DNA of 64,000 nt from assembly GCF_028372415.1 (NCBI RefSeq), contig NC_092873.1, positions 349,951,390 to 350,015,389 on the forward strand. The letters run 5' to 3'. The notes below the pieces were generated by a model. That model did not search any database, was not told the origin of the DNA, and was given only the letters and a program-made list of their open reading frames with translations. The position numbers and the translations under genes were made by a program. This stretch comes from Notamacropus eugenii (lineage: Eukaryota; Chordata; Mammalia; Diprotodontia; Macropodidae). Of the stretch, positions 12,501-29,689 are shown piece after piece (position 1 is the stretch's first letter; each line of letters begins with the position of its first letter).

Positions 12501-15500
12501 CTCCCAGTGGGGTATGCCTAGTTTGTGGAGGTAGTAAGAAAGAGAGAGTTTGTAAGAGATCAAAGAGAATTTCTGTTTCCATGGAGTGTGAAGGAAGGTA
12601 TTACATCCAAAAAGCTCAGCCCTCTCTCCGCTTCCTGTCTTTTCTCTCTGCCCCCCTCCTCCCCCCAAATCTAAGAGACAAAGCCAGTAGCTATCTGACC
12701 AAGCTAAAGAAACTTAGAGATGTACTTTCCCCTTTGTTTGGGTACATACATGGTATCCTTGCATGGCCCAAGGCAATTCTTTCTCCTCCATAGGCCCAAT
12801 CAGCCAGAAGATGTATGCCGTGCTGCCCTGTGGGGGAATAGGGGTAAGTAGGTTACAGAACGGGGTAAGGCTTATTCCTTGGGAATAGGAACTAGCCCTC
12901 TTTCATTCTTTGCTCCCTTTCACCATCATATTTCTCCTCCAAGTCCATTGTATTCCTGTGCCATGGGAGGCATCTTGATGCCCCTATTCCCCTCTTCCAG
13001 GTGGACAGTGACACAGTGTGGAATGAGATGCATTCTTCTAGTGCTGTGCGCATGGCTGTAGGCTGCCTGGTGGAGCTGGCCTTCAAGGTAGCTTCAGGGG
13101 AGCTCAAGGTGAGTGGAGGTTATCAAGATAGGGAGGAAACTGCTCCTGTGGGTGCTTCCTAGAGTCTGTCCTTTACTCTTAGGACCCTAGGGAAACTGTA
13201 GGGGAGCCAGTGAAGATTCTGCTTTTTCTTCTCCCTGGAATCTCAGGGCTTTTCATTCAGGAGGGAGGGGGTTGATGGGCCCAGAAACAGAAGGAAAAGG
13301 AGAGGAACTGGGCAGGCTTTGGAGAAACAAGGAGCTCCTGGTTGCCTCATTGTTCTTTCTAAGGCTGGTCTCAGCATTTCTCTGGTCCTTCTTTCATCTT
13401 TTTCTGTGTCTTTGTCCATCTCTTTTATCTCTCTTTCCATTCTGTAGAATGGATTTGCCATTATCCGGCCTCCTGGACACCATGCTGAGGAATCCACAGC
13501 CATGTGAGTGCCTTATGCTGTCACCAGAAGGGGAGAGTCTGCCAAACCAAAGCTCGGGCCTCTTCTATCTCTGACTCTTTTACCCTTTTTAAAGCTGAGA
13601 CCCAGCCACACACATTTCAGCTAACTAACTCTGTATCCTTTCTTACCCTTGCCTTGCTTCCCAGGGGATTTTGCTTCTTCAACTCTGTGGCCATCACAGC
13701 CAAACTCCTACAACAGAAGCTGAATGTGGGCAAGGTCCTCATTGTGGACTGGGTGAGGAGGACTAGGGAAGGGGCAGAGCAGGGTGGGAGAGGACGAGAA
13801 GCACATCCTCCATGAAGTCAGGAGGGATAAATAGATGGGCTGGGGCTGGGGGAGAAACTCTGGTTCTCAGTCATAGAGCTGAGCTCCTTTTCTTCCCTAG
13901 ATGTGTCCTCTCCATATACATGTGTTGGGGTAGGACCTATGCCTGTTCTAGTCTAGCCTGTTGGGGTACTGGTCTGAAAACTCTCCAGGCTTTCAGAGTC
14001 AGTAGCTTCCTTCACTCTCTTATTCCCATATCTCTTGCCTAGTGATTTGAGAAGTCCTCCTTGATGTCTTGTCTTGAATCCCTCCTGCTGCAGTGTCAGT
14101 TCATTTCCTCATCATCTGTCATCAGTTGGGATGAAGAACAATAGGTTCCTTTGCTCTACGTCAAAGCCCTTTAGGTCCTCCTGTTCTTACCCCCACAATG
14201 GGTTTAACATTAGGACCCGAGCACTTGTAAATGCACTAGGATCCCTGAAGGCTAGTCTGGGGTGGTAGGCCCTGCCCCTGGGAATTCCTTCTGCATTGGG
14301 AGGATTGTGGGGGTTTTGCATCTCACCTGAGATTACTGGTCCTTCTTGACTTTCTCTTCTTCTCTTCCCCCAGGATATTCACCATGGCAATGGCACCCAG
14401 CAGGCCTTCTACAGTGACCCCTCTGTACTTTACATCTCCTTGCATCGTTATGACAATGGGAACTTTTTCCCAGGCAGTGGTGCCCCTGAGGAGGTGAGGC
14501 TCCTCAATTCCAGTAAGAAGTCCTAGGTGGGGATAGCACAATAAATTCAAAAAGCAGGAAATGTGTTGAGGCACACTGCAGTGCTGGTGACTTGAAACTG
14601 TGGGCTCTTGGGCAGAGGGCATCACCAGGCCCTCTCTCTAGAAGGGAACTGGAAATCAGTGAACTGAGGTCGAGAGAGGGAGGGCAATGTTTAGGAGTTC
14701 TCAGGAAGTGAGTACCATCCCCTGCCTCTTCCCTTGGTGCCAGGTTGGTGGAGGACCTGGTGTGGGGTACAATGTGAATGTGGCATGGACAGGAGGTGTG
14801 GACCCCCCTATTGGAGACGTCGAGTACTTGACGGCATTCAGGTGGGGCCTAGGCTGGGAGCAAATATGCAGGGGGGCACTAAAGGGTGGGGGGGACCCAC
14901 TGTATTGAGGGAAAGGAGAGTAGGCACAGAGGTGGAATAGAAAGAGTGGAGAAGATACTGTTTCTGGTGGGGAACGGAGAAGTGGTGAGGGAGAGGGGAG
15001 GGGATCACCCTGGCATGTTCCTCTCCTCCGGCAGGACGGTGGTGATGCCCATTGCCCAGGAGTTCTGTCCAGATGTGGTTCTAGTGTCTGCTGGCTTTGA
15101 TGCTGTTGAGGGGCATCTCTCTCCACTGGGTGGCTACTCTGTCACTGCCAGATGTGAGCTTGGTGTTGGGAGCAAGAGGGGAAGTGATAGGAATGAGGAG
15201 ATAGGAATGAAGAGAAAAATTGGTGGTGGCAGAGATAGGGTGGGAGGGTCATTCTTCTGGAGGGGAAAGAGAATAGAGGGTAGGAGAAACTTGGAGGGAC
15301 ATGGGGTAGTGCATATAGAGATAGGGAAATATAGGGAAGCAGAGGTGGGAGGTCTGAGGGGAGGGGAGGGGAGAAAAGAAGGAAAAACTGCTGGGTGATG
15401 GAACAGGTGGAAGAGTAGGAGAAACCCAGAGGACCAAGGGGCAGGTGCCAACCTTGGGGTGTTGGCAGCCTCCAACACTGCCATTCATTTGTCCTATCCA

Positions 15501-16739
15501 GCTAGTCCTTGAGAGAGTAGGCAGGTTGGGGGCAGCTCTGGCCATGCCTCCTGGTCAGAGCAGCAGGCTCTCTCACCCCTGCAGGCTTTGGCCACTTGAC
15601 CAGGCAGCTGATGAAGTTGGCAGGAGGCCGAATAGTGCTGGCTCTAGAGGGCGGCCATGACCTCACCGCCATCTGTGATGCCTCAGAGGCCTGCGTTTCC
15701 GCCTTGCTCAGTGTGGAGGTGAGGACCCCAGAGAATGTAAAGTACGGGCTCAGCACCACAGCCAAAGAGCTTTTAGGCCCTGCTTCCCAAGTTAAGGTGG
15801 AGTAGAGTGCCTCTATTCTAGCACAGGGTGGGACAGTGACCTTAGGGGGAGACCTAGGAGAGATGTGTCGAGAAGGGTAGAGGTAGGGGAAATAGAAAAG
15901 TGCCAGGGCCTTCTGCTAGGGTGTTAGAGGATTTTCTCATCTGGGATCCCACAGAGGCTAAGTCCTGCCTCTTCTCGAGGTAGTGGGGATGACTCCAGGA
16001 TGACAGTGATAAATGAAGTGGCCTTTGGCACACTGGTTGAGGTCTGGGGAGTGTTGACATTGCAGTTTCCCATCCCAGTAACTGTACCTTACTACCCCTT
16101 ATAGCTTGAGCCCTTGGATGAGACCATCTTAAAACAAAAGCCCAACATGAATGCAGTGGCCACACTGGAGAAAGTAATCGAGATCCAGAGTAAGTAAGCA
16201 TCAGTAAAGAAGAGGGCTGTGTTTTGCACAACTGAGGGGCAGGGGGGAGCAGGGAGGCTCCTCAACGAGAGCCGGGGAAGGGATGCCCAGGGGTTATGCT
16301 GGAGGGTGCTGTTGTGAGGAAGAAGCAGCAGGAGCTAGAGATGAGGTGAAGGTCAGCCTGGAGCTCCTAGTAATTGGTGGAAGGGGGAACTTTCCCAAGG
16401 AGAGATGTTGCAGAGTTGGCCATTGATGGGTCCTCACCCACCGGCACTGGCAGGTAAACACTGGAGTTCTGTGCAGCGAAATGCGGCTGGCGTGGGGCGC
16501 TCTCTGCAGGAAGCGCAGGCAGGAGAAGTGGAAGAGGCAGAGACCCTGAGTGCCATGGCATTGCTGTCAGTGGGGGCAGAGCAGGCTGGCCCCAGCCACA
16601 CCCCAAGGTAACCCTTTTTCCCTGTCACCTCCCTTTTTCTCCCTCTCACATACTTGGGTTGGCACTTAAGTGCCTGTGTCCCTATGCTTGCCTCCACAGG
16701 CCGCTGGAGGAACCCATGGAGCAGGAACCTGCCGTGTGA
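4178..16739 (+). CDS. HDAC5: Histone deacetylase 5 (class IIa HDAC), 5'-partial, 24 coding exons in window
   Basis: Class IIa deacetylase and corepressor that binds MEF2 and shuttles between nucleus and cytoplasm. Exons: 4178-4446, 5913-6057, 6311-6425, 6898-7028, 7251-7382, 7509-7621, 8056-8187, 8493-8715, 9369-9580, 9855-10133, 10938-11103, 11707-11840, 12274-12394, 12794-12843, 13001-13108, 13448-13503, 13665-13752, 14374-14493, 14744-14841, 15035-15153, 15585-15718, 16105-16189, 16454-16607, 16700-16739. All have AG/GT borders and total 1073 codons plus stop. Order of parts: Gln-rich coiled coil (first two exons), MEF2-binding helix ([14 protein letters not shown]), 14-3-3 serine sites in KTASEPNLK (Ser codon 7253-7255), RTQSSPLP (9473-9475) and GRTQSSPAA (11034-11036), an acidic tract, then the deacetylase domain from 11707. 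Active-site DWDIHHGNG is present, and His replaces the catalytic Tyr in LEGGHDLTA (15656-15658), the class IIa hallmark. The C-terminal export signal is [15 protein letters not shown]. The N-terminal ~33 residues lie upstream of the window. Confidence 0.97.
4862..5050 (+). repeat. THER1/MIR-type tRNA-derived SINE, first copy
   Basis: Starts with the marsupial SINE head 'gtggcatggtggatagagagctg' region and ends with the block 'gttgcagagcaggtg...cctgcattggcagaggga'. The middle, where 'tgggcaagtcacttaacc' is expected, is diverged. Lies in the HDAC5 intron after exon 4178-4446. Confidence 0.55.
5070..5285 (+). repeat. THER1/MIR-type SINE, second copy in same orientation
   Basis: Head 'gagagagctggcctt' and 'attcgaattctgacacac', then the tail 'ctttggtggagggagtttcc' and 'taatgaaattgtaggtcctgg', ending in an A-rich run at about 5275-5300. 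It has the same family tail as the copy just upstream. Confidence 0.6.
6453..6502 (+). repeat. (GT)25 microsatellite
   Basis: Fifty bases of uninterrupted GT dinucleotide, 28 nt after the HDAC5 exon that ends at 6425. Likely length-polymorphic. Confidence 0.95.
8885..9110 (-). repeat. Probable L2-type LINE 3' fragment
   Basis: Contains 'cagtccctgctctcagggaactcttattctgat' and a second similar block 'ctgctctcatgaactttgcagtctaat', which resemble the reversed 3' part of L2-family elements. Edges and family are uncertain. The two blocks 65 bp apart look like a short internal duplication. Confidence 0.35.
11262..11452 (+). repeat. MIR-type SINE
   Basis: Diverged tRNA-SINE: 'gagtccagagacctggctcc', then 'gggcttcagtttcttcctctgtaaaatgag', followed by 'cccttctagctttggatcctgtg'. 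In the HDAC5 intron between exons 10938-11103 and 11707-11840. Confidence 0.6.
11707..16189 (+). other. HDAC5: HDAC5 catalytic domain exons (11 exons)
   Basis: These 11 exons encode the Zn-dependent deacetylase fold. The class IIa structural zinc site is visible as [17 protein letters not shown] in the first exon plus the Cys of LPCGGIG at the end of exon 12794-12843. The catalytic His pair (RPPGHHAEE) is in exon 13448-13503. The metal-binding Asp and His (DWDIHHGNG) span exons 13665-13752 and 14374-14493, and the second Asp is in [10 protein letters not shown] (exon 15035-15153). From family knowledge, the Tyr-to-His change gives class IIa enzymes very low intrinsic activity on acetyl-lysine, so the domain mainly recruits HDAC3/NCoR. 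Several introns are shorter than 300 nt. Confidence 0.93.
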
Positions 16740-16786
16740 TGCCCAGGCCCCTGGGCTTCATCATTGTGATTTTGTTTATTTTTTCT

Positions 16787-16792
16787 ATTAAA
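16787..16792 (+). terminator. HDAC5: Candidate proximal poly(A) signal of HDAC5 (ATTAAA)
   Basis: ATTAAA lies 48 nt after the stop codon, followed by an A-rich stretch and then a GT-rich run near 16817-16828. Use would give a 3' UTR of under 100 nt. Inference from signal layout only. Confidence 0.4.
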
Positions 16793-18652
16793 AACAAAAA
16801 GTCACACATCTAACATCGTGTGCTGTGTCCATCTCTCAGCCTCGACCCTCCCACTACCCCAAGCTGGCACGAATTTCTTCCCTTCTACACCCTGCTTCCC
16901 TCATCAGTAGTACCTCCCTTCCCTTATGAGTAGGAGAGGTTGTCTCAGCCTATTCTCTTACCATCTTTTATACCCATATTCCCTGTTTTTCTGTCCTTTT
17001 CCTCCACTCTGGGGCTTGTGCCTGGTGGACCCTGGGACTAGGGCAGTATCCTCAGTGCCCCCTCTCTAGCCCCTCTAGGTCCTCTCAGCAAGGAGGAGGC
17101 AGTGAGTTTGGTGCCTTGGATCCAGATTTTGGGAGGCAATGCCTTAATTTCTCTGTGCCCCTCCCTCTCCCTCTTCAGCTTTAGGGGAGGGTCCTGGAAT
17201 GCCCTCCTACTCCCCTAATATTTTTCTCCAAACAGTTCAGGCTGAAGAGAGGGGAGTCCTAACCTGGTACTTTCCACACTTTTATTTCTTCTCTGTTGTT
17301 GCCATCTCTGTATAAAGACATCTGTCTGTATTGTCTGCTCGTTCTTCTCCATTTCACTGGTAGAGACCTGGCCACCAGAACTTGGCGGGGAAAGAAGGCA
17401 CAGTCACGTTTTTCATACCACTTAGTGTCCCTTTCTGCCTTCTCTCCCCTCTAATGGGAAACCCATTTAGAGGGTGGAAGAACAGTCTGTTTGGGGGCTG
17501 GGAATTGGACTCCTGGGTTCTGTGATTGATCTGCCCTAGGCTTTGTGTCTATTTCCCTAGGAAAGCCAGGGGAGGAACCAAGGAAAGACTTGCACTCCAG
17601 CCTTCTCTACCTGTCCTGTCAGAGCTAGAGGGCATAGTCCTCCAGCCTTCCCGACTGGCACAGCTTGGGATTGAGGGGGACTGGGGTGGCCTGCACTGGT
17701 GAGCACCTTGTGGTGCTCAGGACAGGACCCTTCCTAGCCTAGGAGGCCAGATGAAGTGGGACGCTGTCCTTCCTGATAGGGCCCCTATTATTTGTTCCTG
17801 AGAGTGGCTGCCTCAGTCAGTGTCATGCTTGCTCTAGGTCAGTAGACTTCCCTTTCATGAAGCATTTGCTCTTTGGAGTTTGGGGGAGGTAGTCAGAAAT
17901 TGAAGGCATAGCTGGGAAAGGAGAGAAGAGAGGCTGGGGTGAGAATGAAGGAGGCTGATTCCTAGTGCTCCTCCCCACCCCCACCCAGTCCAGCTCCTGG
18001 GGACAAAGGACAGCCTCTCTTCCTGCCTGTTATCTCTTCCTCATGTTGCCCTCTGCTGGCAGGCAGGCCTGAGGTAGACAAAACAGGAAAGGAGCTGGAG
18101 AAGCTGTTCCCACCCCTCACTCTCCCACCTTTGGTCCCAGGCCTCTCAGTTCCCTAGACTCAGGGGCAGGGGAGAGATGCATTGAGGGGGCCAGTGCTCC
18201 TGCAGTGTCTGGGAAAGTTCTGCAGCCTGGAGGAAACCAAAGAGTGGGAATGGTTCCTGGGGACGGGGTTTCTTTCCCTTGCCCCTCCCATCTCCTGGAC
18301 CCCACCAATGTGTTTACATATTTTATTACCCTTACAGCAAGGCTGGGATGGGGAAGAGGATACGAGGGGGGTGTCCTTACAACCACTGGTTCATCTTGCC
18401 ACTTGTGTGTGTTTGTGTGTGGTGTTGGTCACAATTCAGCCCTACCTTTAGGGGGAGGGTGGGCCAGGCTAAGTGTAACAGGGTCTTATTATGGCAGGTC
18501 GGGGAGCCACGAGTCCAAAGGTGGTTCTCTTCCCCTTTCCCCATTTTGTCTAGTTCTCATGTAACCCTCCCCACCCCCTGCTGTCTCTCTCTCTCTGGGT
18601 ATGGATTTCAGTTGAGTATTTTGTAACCTGTTACACTGTGTGTCCTTGTGTA

Positions 18653-18658
18653 AATAAA
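18653..18658 (+). terminator. HDAC5: Distal poly(A) signal of HDAC5 (AATAAA)
   Basis: A canonical AATAAA follows a T/GT-rich 3' UTR end and is followed by TGTTTCTGG and a GT-rich element (CTTGTGTCTCTTG). A SINE fragment begins about 100 nt later, marking the return to intergenic sequence. Confidence 0.75.
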
Positions 18659-18777
18659 CTTGTTTCTGGCAGTGCCCCCTGGGGGCTTGTGTCTCTTGTT
18701 CTCTGGGCTCCCAGATAAGGGTTGAAGCCTTCTTTCCATCTTCTATCCAGCCTCTGCCTGAAAACATGATGTCTCTA

Positions 18778-18950
18778 CAACAGAGTGCTGGATTTGAAGA
18801 AAAACCTAAGTGAACCCTACATCTTACGACCTTTGTGATCCTGTGCAAGTCAGGATACCTCCTCCCCACCCCAAACCCTCATGAGGCTCAAATGGTATAA
18901 TATGTAAAAAACTTTTCCAATCTTAGTGCCATATGAGCCTCAGCTCTTAG
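18778..18950 (+). repeat. MIR-type SINE fragment
   Basis: The sequence from 'cagagtgctggattt' through 'ctgtgcaagtca' to 'aggctcaaatggtataatatgtaaa' follows the order of a MIR SINE. First repeat beyond the HDAC5 3' end. Confidence 0.5.
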
Positions 18951-19204
18951 GCAAGAGAGGCTAGTCTTGGCTCAAGAAGCCAGTTTAGAAAATAAGAGGA
19001 GAGGAGAGCATTGATGTAGTACAGCCTACAGAGAACTCTGAGACTACCAAGGCCACTTAGTGGCCTTGCCTGAACTTGGTCTTGCACCCAGTAGGCACAT
19101 AAAAGTTCAATCTGAACTAAAATCAACATCAAAAGTCAATAGGAAGACCTGAAGAATAATTTTTAGCCAATAGTTAAAAGAGAGGTGTGGGTTACCTAGC
19201 CCTC

Positions 19205-19475
19205 TGAAAAAGATGTGGGGCTTAGGAACTAAGAATAAAGAATAAATAACTAAAGAAAGAGGCTGCAGAGAAGCAGATTTTGACTTTGCCTAAGGAAGGT
19301 AGCTGCAAATGAACTACTTAATAGTGGGATGAGACTCTCTCAGGAGATAGGAGGTTCCCCCTCACTTTGTTTTCAAAGTCTAAATGACCACTTGTCAGAT
19401 ATGCAGGGAATTCTTGCTTAGGCAGAAGTTAGACTAGAACTTGGGTGCCTTCTAACACTCGAGGATAGGGGTGGA
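19205..19475 (+). repeat. L3/CR1-type LINE 3' end
   Basis: Contains 'gactctctcaggagatagg', 'aatgaccacttgtcagatatg' and 'ggaattcttgcttaggcag', the familiar 3' end blocks of mammalian L3/CR1 elements. The terminal ATTCTATG repeats have decayed. Confidence 0.6.
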
Positions 19476-19514
19476 GGAAGAGGCAGAGGAATAATAGGTC
19501 ACATTCTAGAAAGG

Positions 19515-19975
19515 TCTTTTTAATTTGACTAACACTTTTAGAGGTCCCACTACTCTGTGCAAGATGCTGGGAATATATGGATACAAAATGGCCTTAATGA
19601 ATTGGGGTGGTGGGTGAGGACACAATATATGTAATATGTGTGGTTTCAAAATATATGAGTTTCAAAGACAACTCCCTATTCTACCTGGGAGGATCATGGA
19701 AGGTATGGTAGCCTACCTGGGCTCTGGGAGGGGTTGGATGTTAGTAGATGGGGAACGTTAAAGGGAAGGTAGTCATGCTGTATAAAGTCAAGGTGGTGGG
19801 AGGGACAGAAAAACTGAGAACATTGAGTTGAGTGATCCATTTTCTCTGGAGTAGTTTGTGAAATGGAATAACATGAAATACAGCCCAAAAGGTAAGTTGA
19901 ATACATTTGATAGGTTTTAAATTCCAGGTTAGGGAGTCTATGTTGTACTTCATAGACAATAAAGTGCCAAGTAGT
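19515..19975 (-). repeat. L2-type LINE fragment, reverse orientation
   Basis: Blocks such as 'ctgtgcaagatgctgggaatatatggatacaaa' and 'gataggttttaaattccaggttagggagtctatgt' match, in reverse, the 3' half of an L2-family element. Strongly diverged. Confidence 0.45.
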
Positions 19976-20100
19976 AGTGTGGCTTGATGGAGTGTCATCA
20001 AGGGTTTGGGGCCATAAACACCTCAGTCCAATTCCTACCTGATACTTTTTAGCTCTGTAACCCTAAACAAGTCACTTAACCTCCGAAAGCCTCAAAGAAC
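19976..20100 (+). repeat. MIR-type SINE, 5' half
   Basis: 'tgtggcttgatggagtgtcatcaagggtttgg' followed by 'tagctctgtaaccctaaacaagtcacttaacctc', the head and middle of a tRNA-SINE. Confidence 0.6.
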
Positions 20101-22122
20101 TACCCCTGCTTGGGCTTCCCTTTTCTCCCTTCCCAGTCTCCATCTTGTAGTTGACCATTTCCACTCCATACAATTCTCTACTCTTGAATCCACTGTTTTA
20201 TCTCTCCTGCCAAACCTCAAATCTGGATTACTCCTACCCTCCCACTTCTTTACTTCTACTTGTATGTTGCTGAAAGGAGTTGGAAGTTACCCACCAGTAG
20301 GGCTGGGTCCACGCCACAGCCATGCAATGTTTTTACTCCATCCTAATCGATTCTCTAGTCCACTCCCCACACCATCTGTTCAGATGAATCCTCTCCCCTC
20401 CTTCCAAGCTGAAGACCTCCATTTTGTTGAGAAAATAGCTGGGAAATGGCTGAGCTCCCTTCTCACTTCTGCTTATTTTACACCCCCTTTACCTACTCTT
20501 TTCCTTTACTCCAGTCTCTGATAAAAGGTGGCCCTTTTCTTTTTTAAGGTTCACCTCTCTACGTACCCTTGATCCTTTCAGAGGGTCTTCTCTAGCAGAG
20601 CTTCCTGTCACCGTCCCATCCCCCATCTTCAGCCACTCTATTTACTGGTTACTTCCTTGCTATATACCAACACATCCAAATCTTGATCTTGAAAAAAACC
20701 TTCACATCCTCAGAAGCTATAATCCTATATTTTTTTCTCCCTTTCTCAGTCTACAAAAAACTTTTCACTCACTGCCTTCACTTCTTCCTCTCTCATTATC
20801 TTCTAACTCCTCTACAATCTGGATTCCAACCTCATCACTCAGCTAAAACTGCTCTCTTCAAAAGCACCAGTTATTTTTCTAAAGTGACAAATCTTTTTGC
20901 AGCTCTTGCCTTTGACTTCTCTGAAGAAGGTGACACTGTCTGAACACTGTCTCCTCTGGATACTCTTTCCTCTTTGGGCAAAGCTGTTCTTTCTTGGCTC
21001 GTATTTGATTACTTCTCGGGCTCTTTCACATGGCCCCTAACTGTAGATGGACCCCAATAGTCTGCCCTGGGCCCTCTTCTCCCTAACCGAGTGACCTCGG
21101 TAGCTTCTATAGGCTTAATGATTTCTATGCTATTGAGTCCTAGATCTATATATCCTGACTTAATCTCTCTTGAGCTCCAGTCCCATATCACCAACTCCTC
21201 ATCTGATGTCCCATAGAATCCACAAATTCAATTGTGCCCCATACGGAACTCATTGTTCCCCACAAACCCATCCCCTTTTGAATATCTCTATTGGTTACAA
21301 CTATTCATCCCGTCACACAGGTTTGCAACCTCAGTGTCATCCATAACTCTTCAGTCTCATCCCTTTGTCATTTCTGTGTCTACAGTGTTTCTTATATGAA
21401 GCCCAGTGTCTGGCACATAGTAGGTGCTTAATGTTTACTGACTGAAAAAATTACGTGGCATAGTGGATAAAAGTACTAGATTGAGAGTCAGCAAGATCTG
21501 AATTCAAATTCTACCTCAGGACACTAGCTGCACAATTCTGGGCAAGTCACTTAACCTTTTGGCCTCAATTTCGTGAAATGAAGATAATAGCATCTGCATC
21601 GCAGGGTTGTTGTGAGGATCAAATGAGGACTCCAGCAACTCTCTATTCTTCAGTAGCAAATGTAGATGCCTGCATTTAAGGTCTTTCGTAACCTGGCCTC
21701 GACCTTTCCAGCATTATCAACATCACTTCCCCTCCACAAACACTGAAGTCCAACACAACTGGTCTTCTGGCTGTTCTTAAAACATGGTAACTCCATCTCT
21801 CACCTGCAGGTCTTCATACCAGCTGTCCCCCATGACTAGTATGCATGCCCTCCTCATTTTTCTCAGCCCAGGGTCATCATCTACATGAGGTCTCTCTCAA
21901 TCCCCTGGCTGCTGGTTTCTTGGCTTCAAAATCACCTTGTATATATTTTGTATGTACACACACGTATATATATGCATACATGTATATACATATACATCAT
22001 CTTCCCCCATTAAATGGTAAACTTCAGGGCCAGGACCGTTCATTTTTGTGTCTGTATTTATCTCCAGCACCTAGCAGTGCGCATCTAGTATGTGATTAAT
22101 AAATGCTTGTTGGTTGATGGTT
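20101..22122 (+). repeat. L2 LINE with ORF2 remnant, split by a SINE
   Basis: A long, diverged L2 in two parts, 20101-21449 and about 21641-22122. The first part retains recognisable reverse-transcriptase region order ('gccctgggccctcttct', then 'ctccagtcccatatcaccaac', then 'gcaacctcagtgtcatcc') but no open frame. The second part carries the 3' UTR and ends 'attaataaatgcttgttggttga'. The 3' UTR contains an AT-rich (TATA/CACA) patch at 21953-21995. Confidence 0.7.
21450..21640 (+). repeat. MIR-type SINE inserted in L2
   Basis: Clear head 'cgtggcatagtggataaaagtactagattgagagtcagcaagatctg', middle 'ctgggcaagtcacttaacc' and 3' part 'cgcagggttgttgtgaggatcaaatgagg'. It separates the two L2 pieces, so it is younger than the L2. 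Confidence 0.75.
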
Positions 22123-22139
22123 AATAGATACAACCCAGG

Positions 22140-22745
22140 TTATAATCTGCAGTGTGGGAGAGCACTTCTTCACATTGACAAAATCACAGATCCTTCAAAC
22201 GTATGAAAGAGGGAAACTGTTTTTGAGCCAGGACATGCATTAGGAAGGGTATTTTGGTACCTGTATGAAGGATGGACTAAAGAGAGACTGGATGTTAGTC
22301 TAGGCTCAAAGTGATAAGGGCTTGAAAGAGGGTATTAGCAATGGGACTGGACAATGGTCTAGTAATTAGAATTCAGAACACTAAGAGCTGTTCAAAACCA
22401 CAGTGATCTACTTTCAGAAGTAGTGAGCTCTATCTTGATCACTGGAGGTTTTCCAGCAGAAGACAGATGACCCTGTCAGGGAGGAGGAAACAATCACTTA
22501 TTAAGTACCTACTATATGCTAGGCACAGGGCAATCTCACAATAACCCTGTGAAGTAGGTGCTGTTATTATCTTCATTTTATACTTGAGAAAACTGAGGCA
22601 GGAAGAAGTTAAGTGACTTACCCAAGGTCACACAGCTAGTACGGGTTGTCATAGAAAGGTTCCATGCCTCAGAAATGTTTGGACTCCAAGATGTCTTTGC
22701 TCCCTTATGGCTCTGAGAATCTGGAATTCTATGAATTTGGAAAAG
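22140..22745 (+). repeat. L3/CR1-type LINE 3' end, split by a SINE
   Basis: Part one contains 'cagaagtagtgagctctatcttgatcactggaggttttcc' and 'cagatgaccctgtcaggg'. After the SINE at 22495-22650 the end resumes with 'ttatggctctgagaatctggaattctatgaa', the typical CR1/L3 terminal ATTCTATGA. Confidence 0.6.
22495..22650 (-). repeat. MIR-type SINE in reverse orientation
   Basis: Reverse-strand SINE blocks: 'gtgaagtaggtgctgttattatcttcattttatacttgagaaaactgaggc' then 'gttaagtgacttacccaaggtcacacagctagta'. It interrupts an L3/CR1 fragment. Confidence 0.75.
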
Positions 22746-23170
22746 AGGATTGGATGGGAAAGATATTTAATCTTTTGGGTGGGAGATACAAGGTCAGATG
22801 GTTGAAGGTTGTCTAAGCATTTCTAGAGAGTTTCAGGAATGGATAGACCCTTCTAGTGACAAGAAGATGGATGAACTCAACTCAAAATAGTCATGAAGAA
22901 TGTCCTTAATTTGATTTCATTTTCCCATTCTTTAATGGCAGAGGAGGGAAGGGGTAAATGCAGATAATTCATTCTGAGTCCAAAGCACTCCTCCGGCTTG
23001 GCTGTGGGTGGGTAGCCAACCTCTCCACATAGAGCAGGAGAGGAGAACCAAGGGCCCAAGATACCATCTGACTGTGCCAAGCCTGGCCCCATTCTGGACT
23101 TCACAAATACAGAACAAAAGCACAGAATTGCCACTGGACTTTTGGGAACTTTGTGGTTCGGTCCCTCACA
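22746..23170. other. Spacer between HDAC5 and G6PC3 3' ends, no gene seen
   Basis: Nothing convincing after the L3/CR1 fragment. The two genes converge here, with about 4.5 kb between their poly(A) signals. Antisense open frames in this stretch show no recognisable protein. Confidence 0.5.
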
Positions 23171-23190
23171 GTGTTGGAAGTTTTTTCCCT

Positions 23191-23196
23191 TTTATT
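23191..23196 (-). terminator. G6PC3: Poly(A) signal of G6PC3 (AATAAA on the - strand)
   Basis: TTTATT on the + strand, 349 bases beyond the G6PC3 stop. It implies a 3' UTR of about 370 nt ending near 23170. No other AATAAA was seen between it and the stop. Confidence 0.65.
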
Positions 23197-23544
23197 TCCA
23201 GTGCTCTTAAAAAATGCAAAGTTTTGGTAGAGAGGGAAAGGGTAGGGTTTTTGGGAAAGAGAAAGGCTGACAGGGCCAGTTCCCTTTCAGGTAGACATAC
23301 ACCACTCTCCGAGGCTAAGTTCAAGTGATGAGGGGTGGGATGGACATGTTGGGAGCACAGAAGAGTTTCCAGAGGAGTCAGGTGGAAGGAAGTCTTTGTC
23401 TTAGGTAGGGGCAAGTAGCAGTCACAATGGCAGCTGGGGGTGGGGGTGAGTGAACAGAAGACTTCTCTTTCAGTGATTAGTGAAGCCTCCTTGGCTGGAG
23501 GTAGAAATCATCTGGAGTGTTGGTTGGGGGAAGGGAAGGTGGGG

Positions 23545-29502
<5,958 letters not shown>

Positions 29503-29689
29503 ACCAGGAAGTCACAGGCCCTGGAGCCCTGACCTTGTGTTGACGGGGTAACGCTGCTTCTGAAGGGAAGAAAGCTGAGGGAGGCCAGAGGTAAGAGGAA
29601 GGCGCCTCCCACAGCCCCCACCATTTCCTTCCACCAGCATATCAAAGCAGTTCACATCCAGGGTACCACTAGCATCAGCCCTAGACGCA

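Larger units (their letters stand above)
16740..18676 (+). other. HDAC5: HDAC5 3' untranslated region
   Basis: About 1.9 kb between the TGA at 16737-16739 and the distal AATAAA. I see no clear interspersed repeat in it, unlike the flanking intergenic DNA, which fits a conserved UTR. The end is inferred from the signal, about 20 nt downstream. Confidence 0.75.

Noticed and set aside
12337-12534. Open frame overlapping the HDAC5 exon 12274-12394
   Set aside because: It continues past a good GTGAGT donor at 12395; the next exon at 12794 restores the known protein.
14886-15398. 170-codon open frame on the + strand
   Set aside because: It combines two introns with HDAC5 exon 15035-15153. Its flanking residues are Gly/Arg-rich readings of purine-rich intron.
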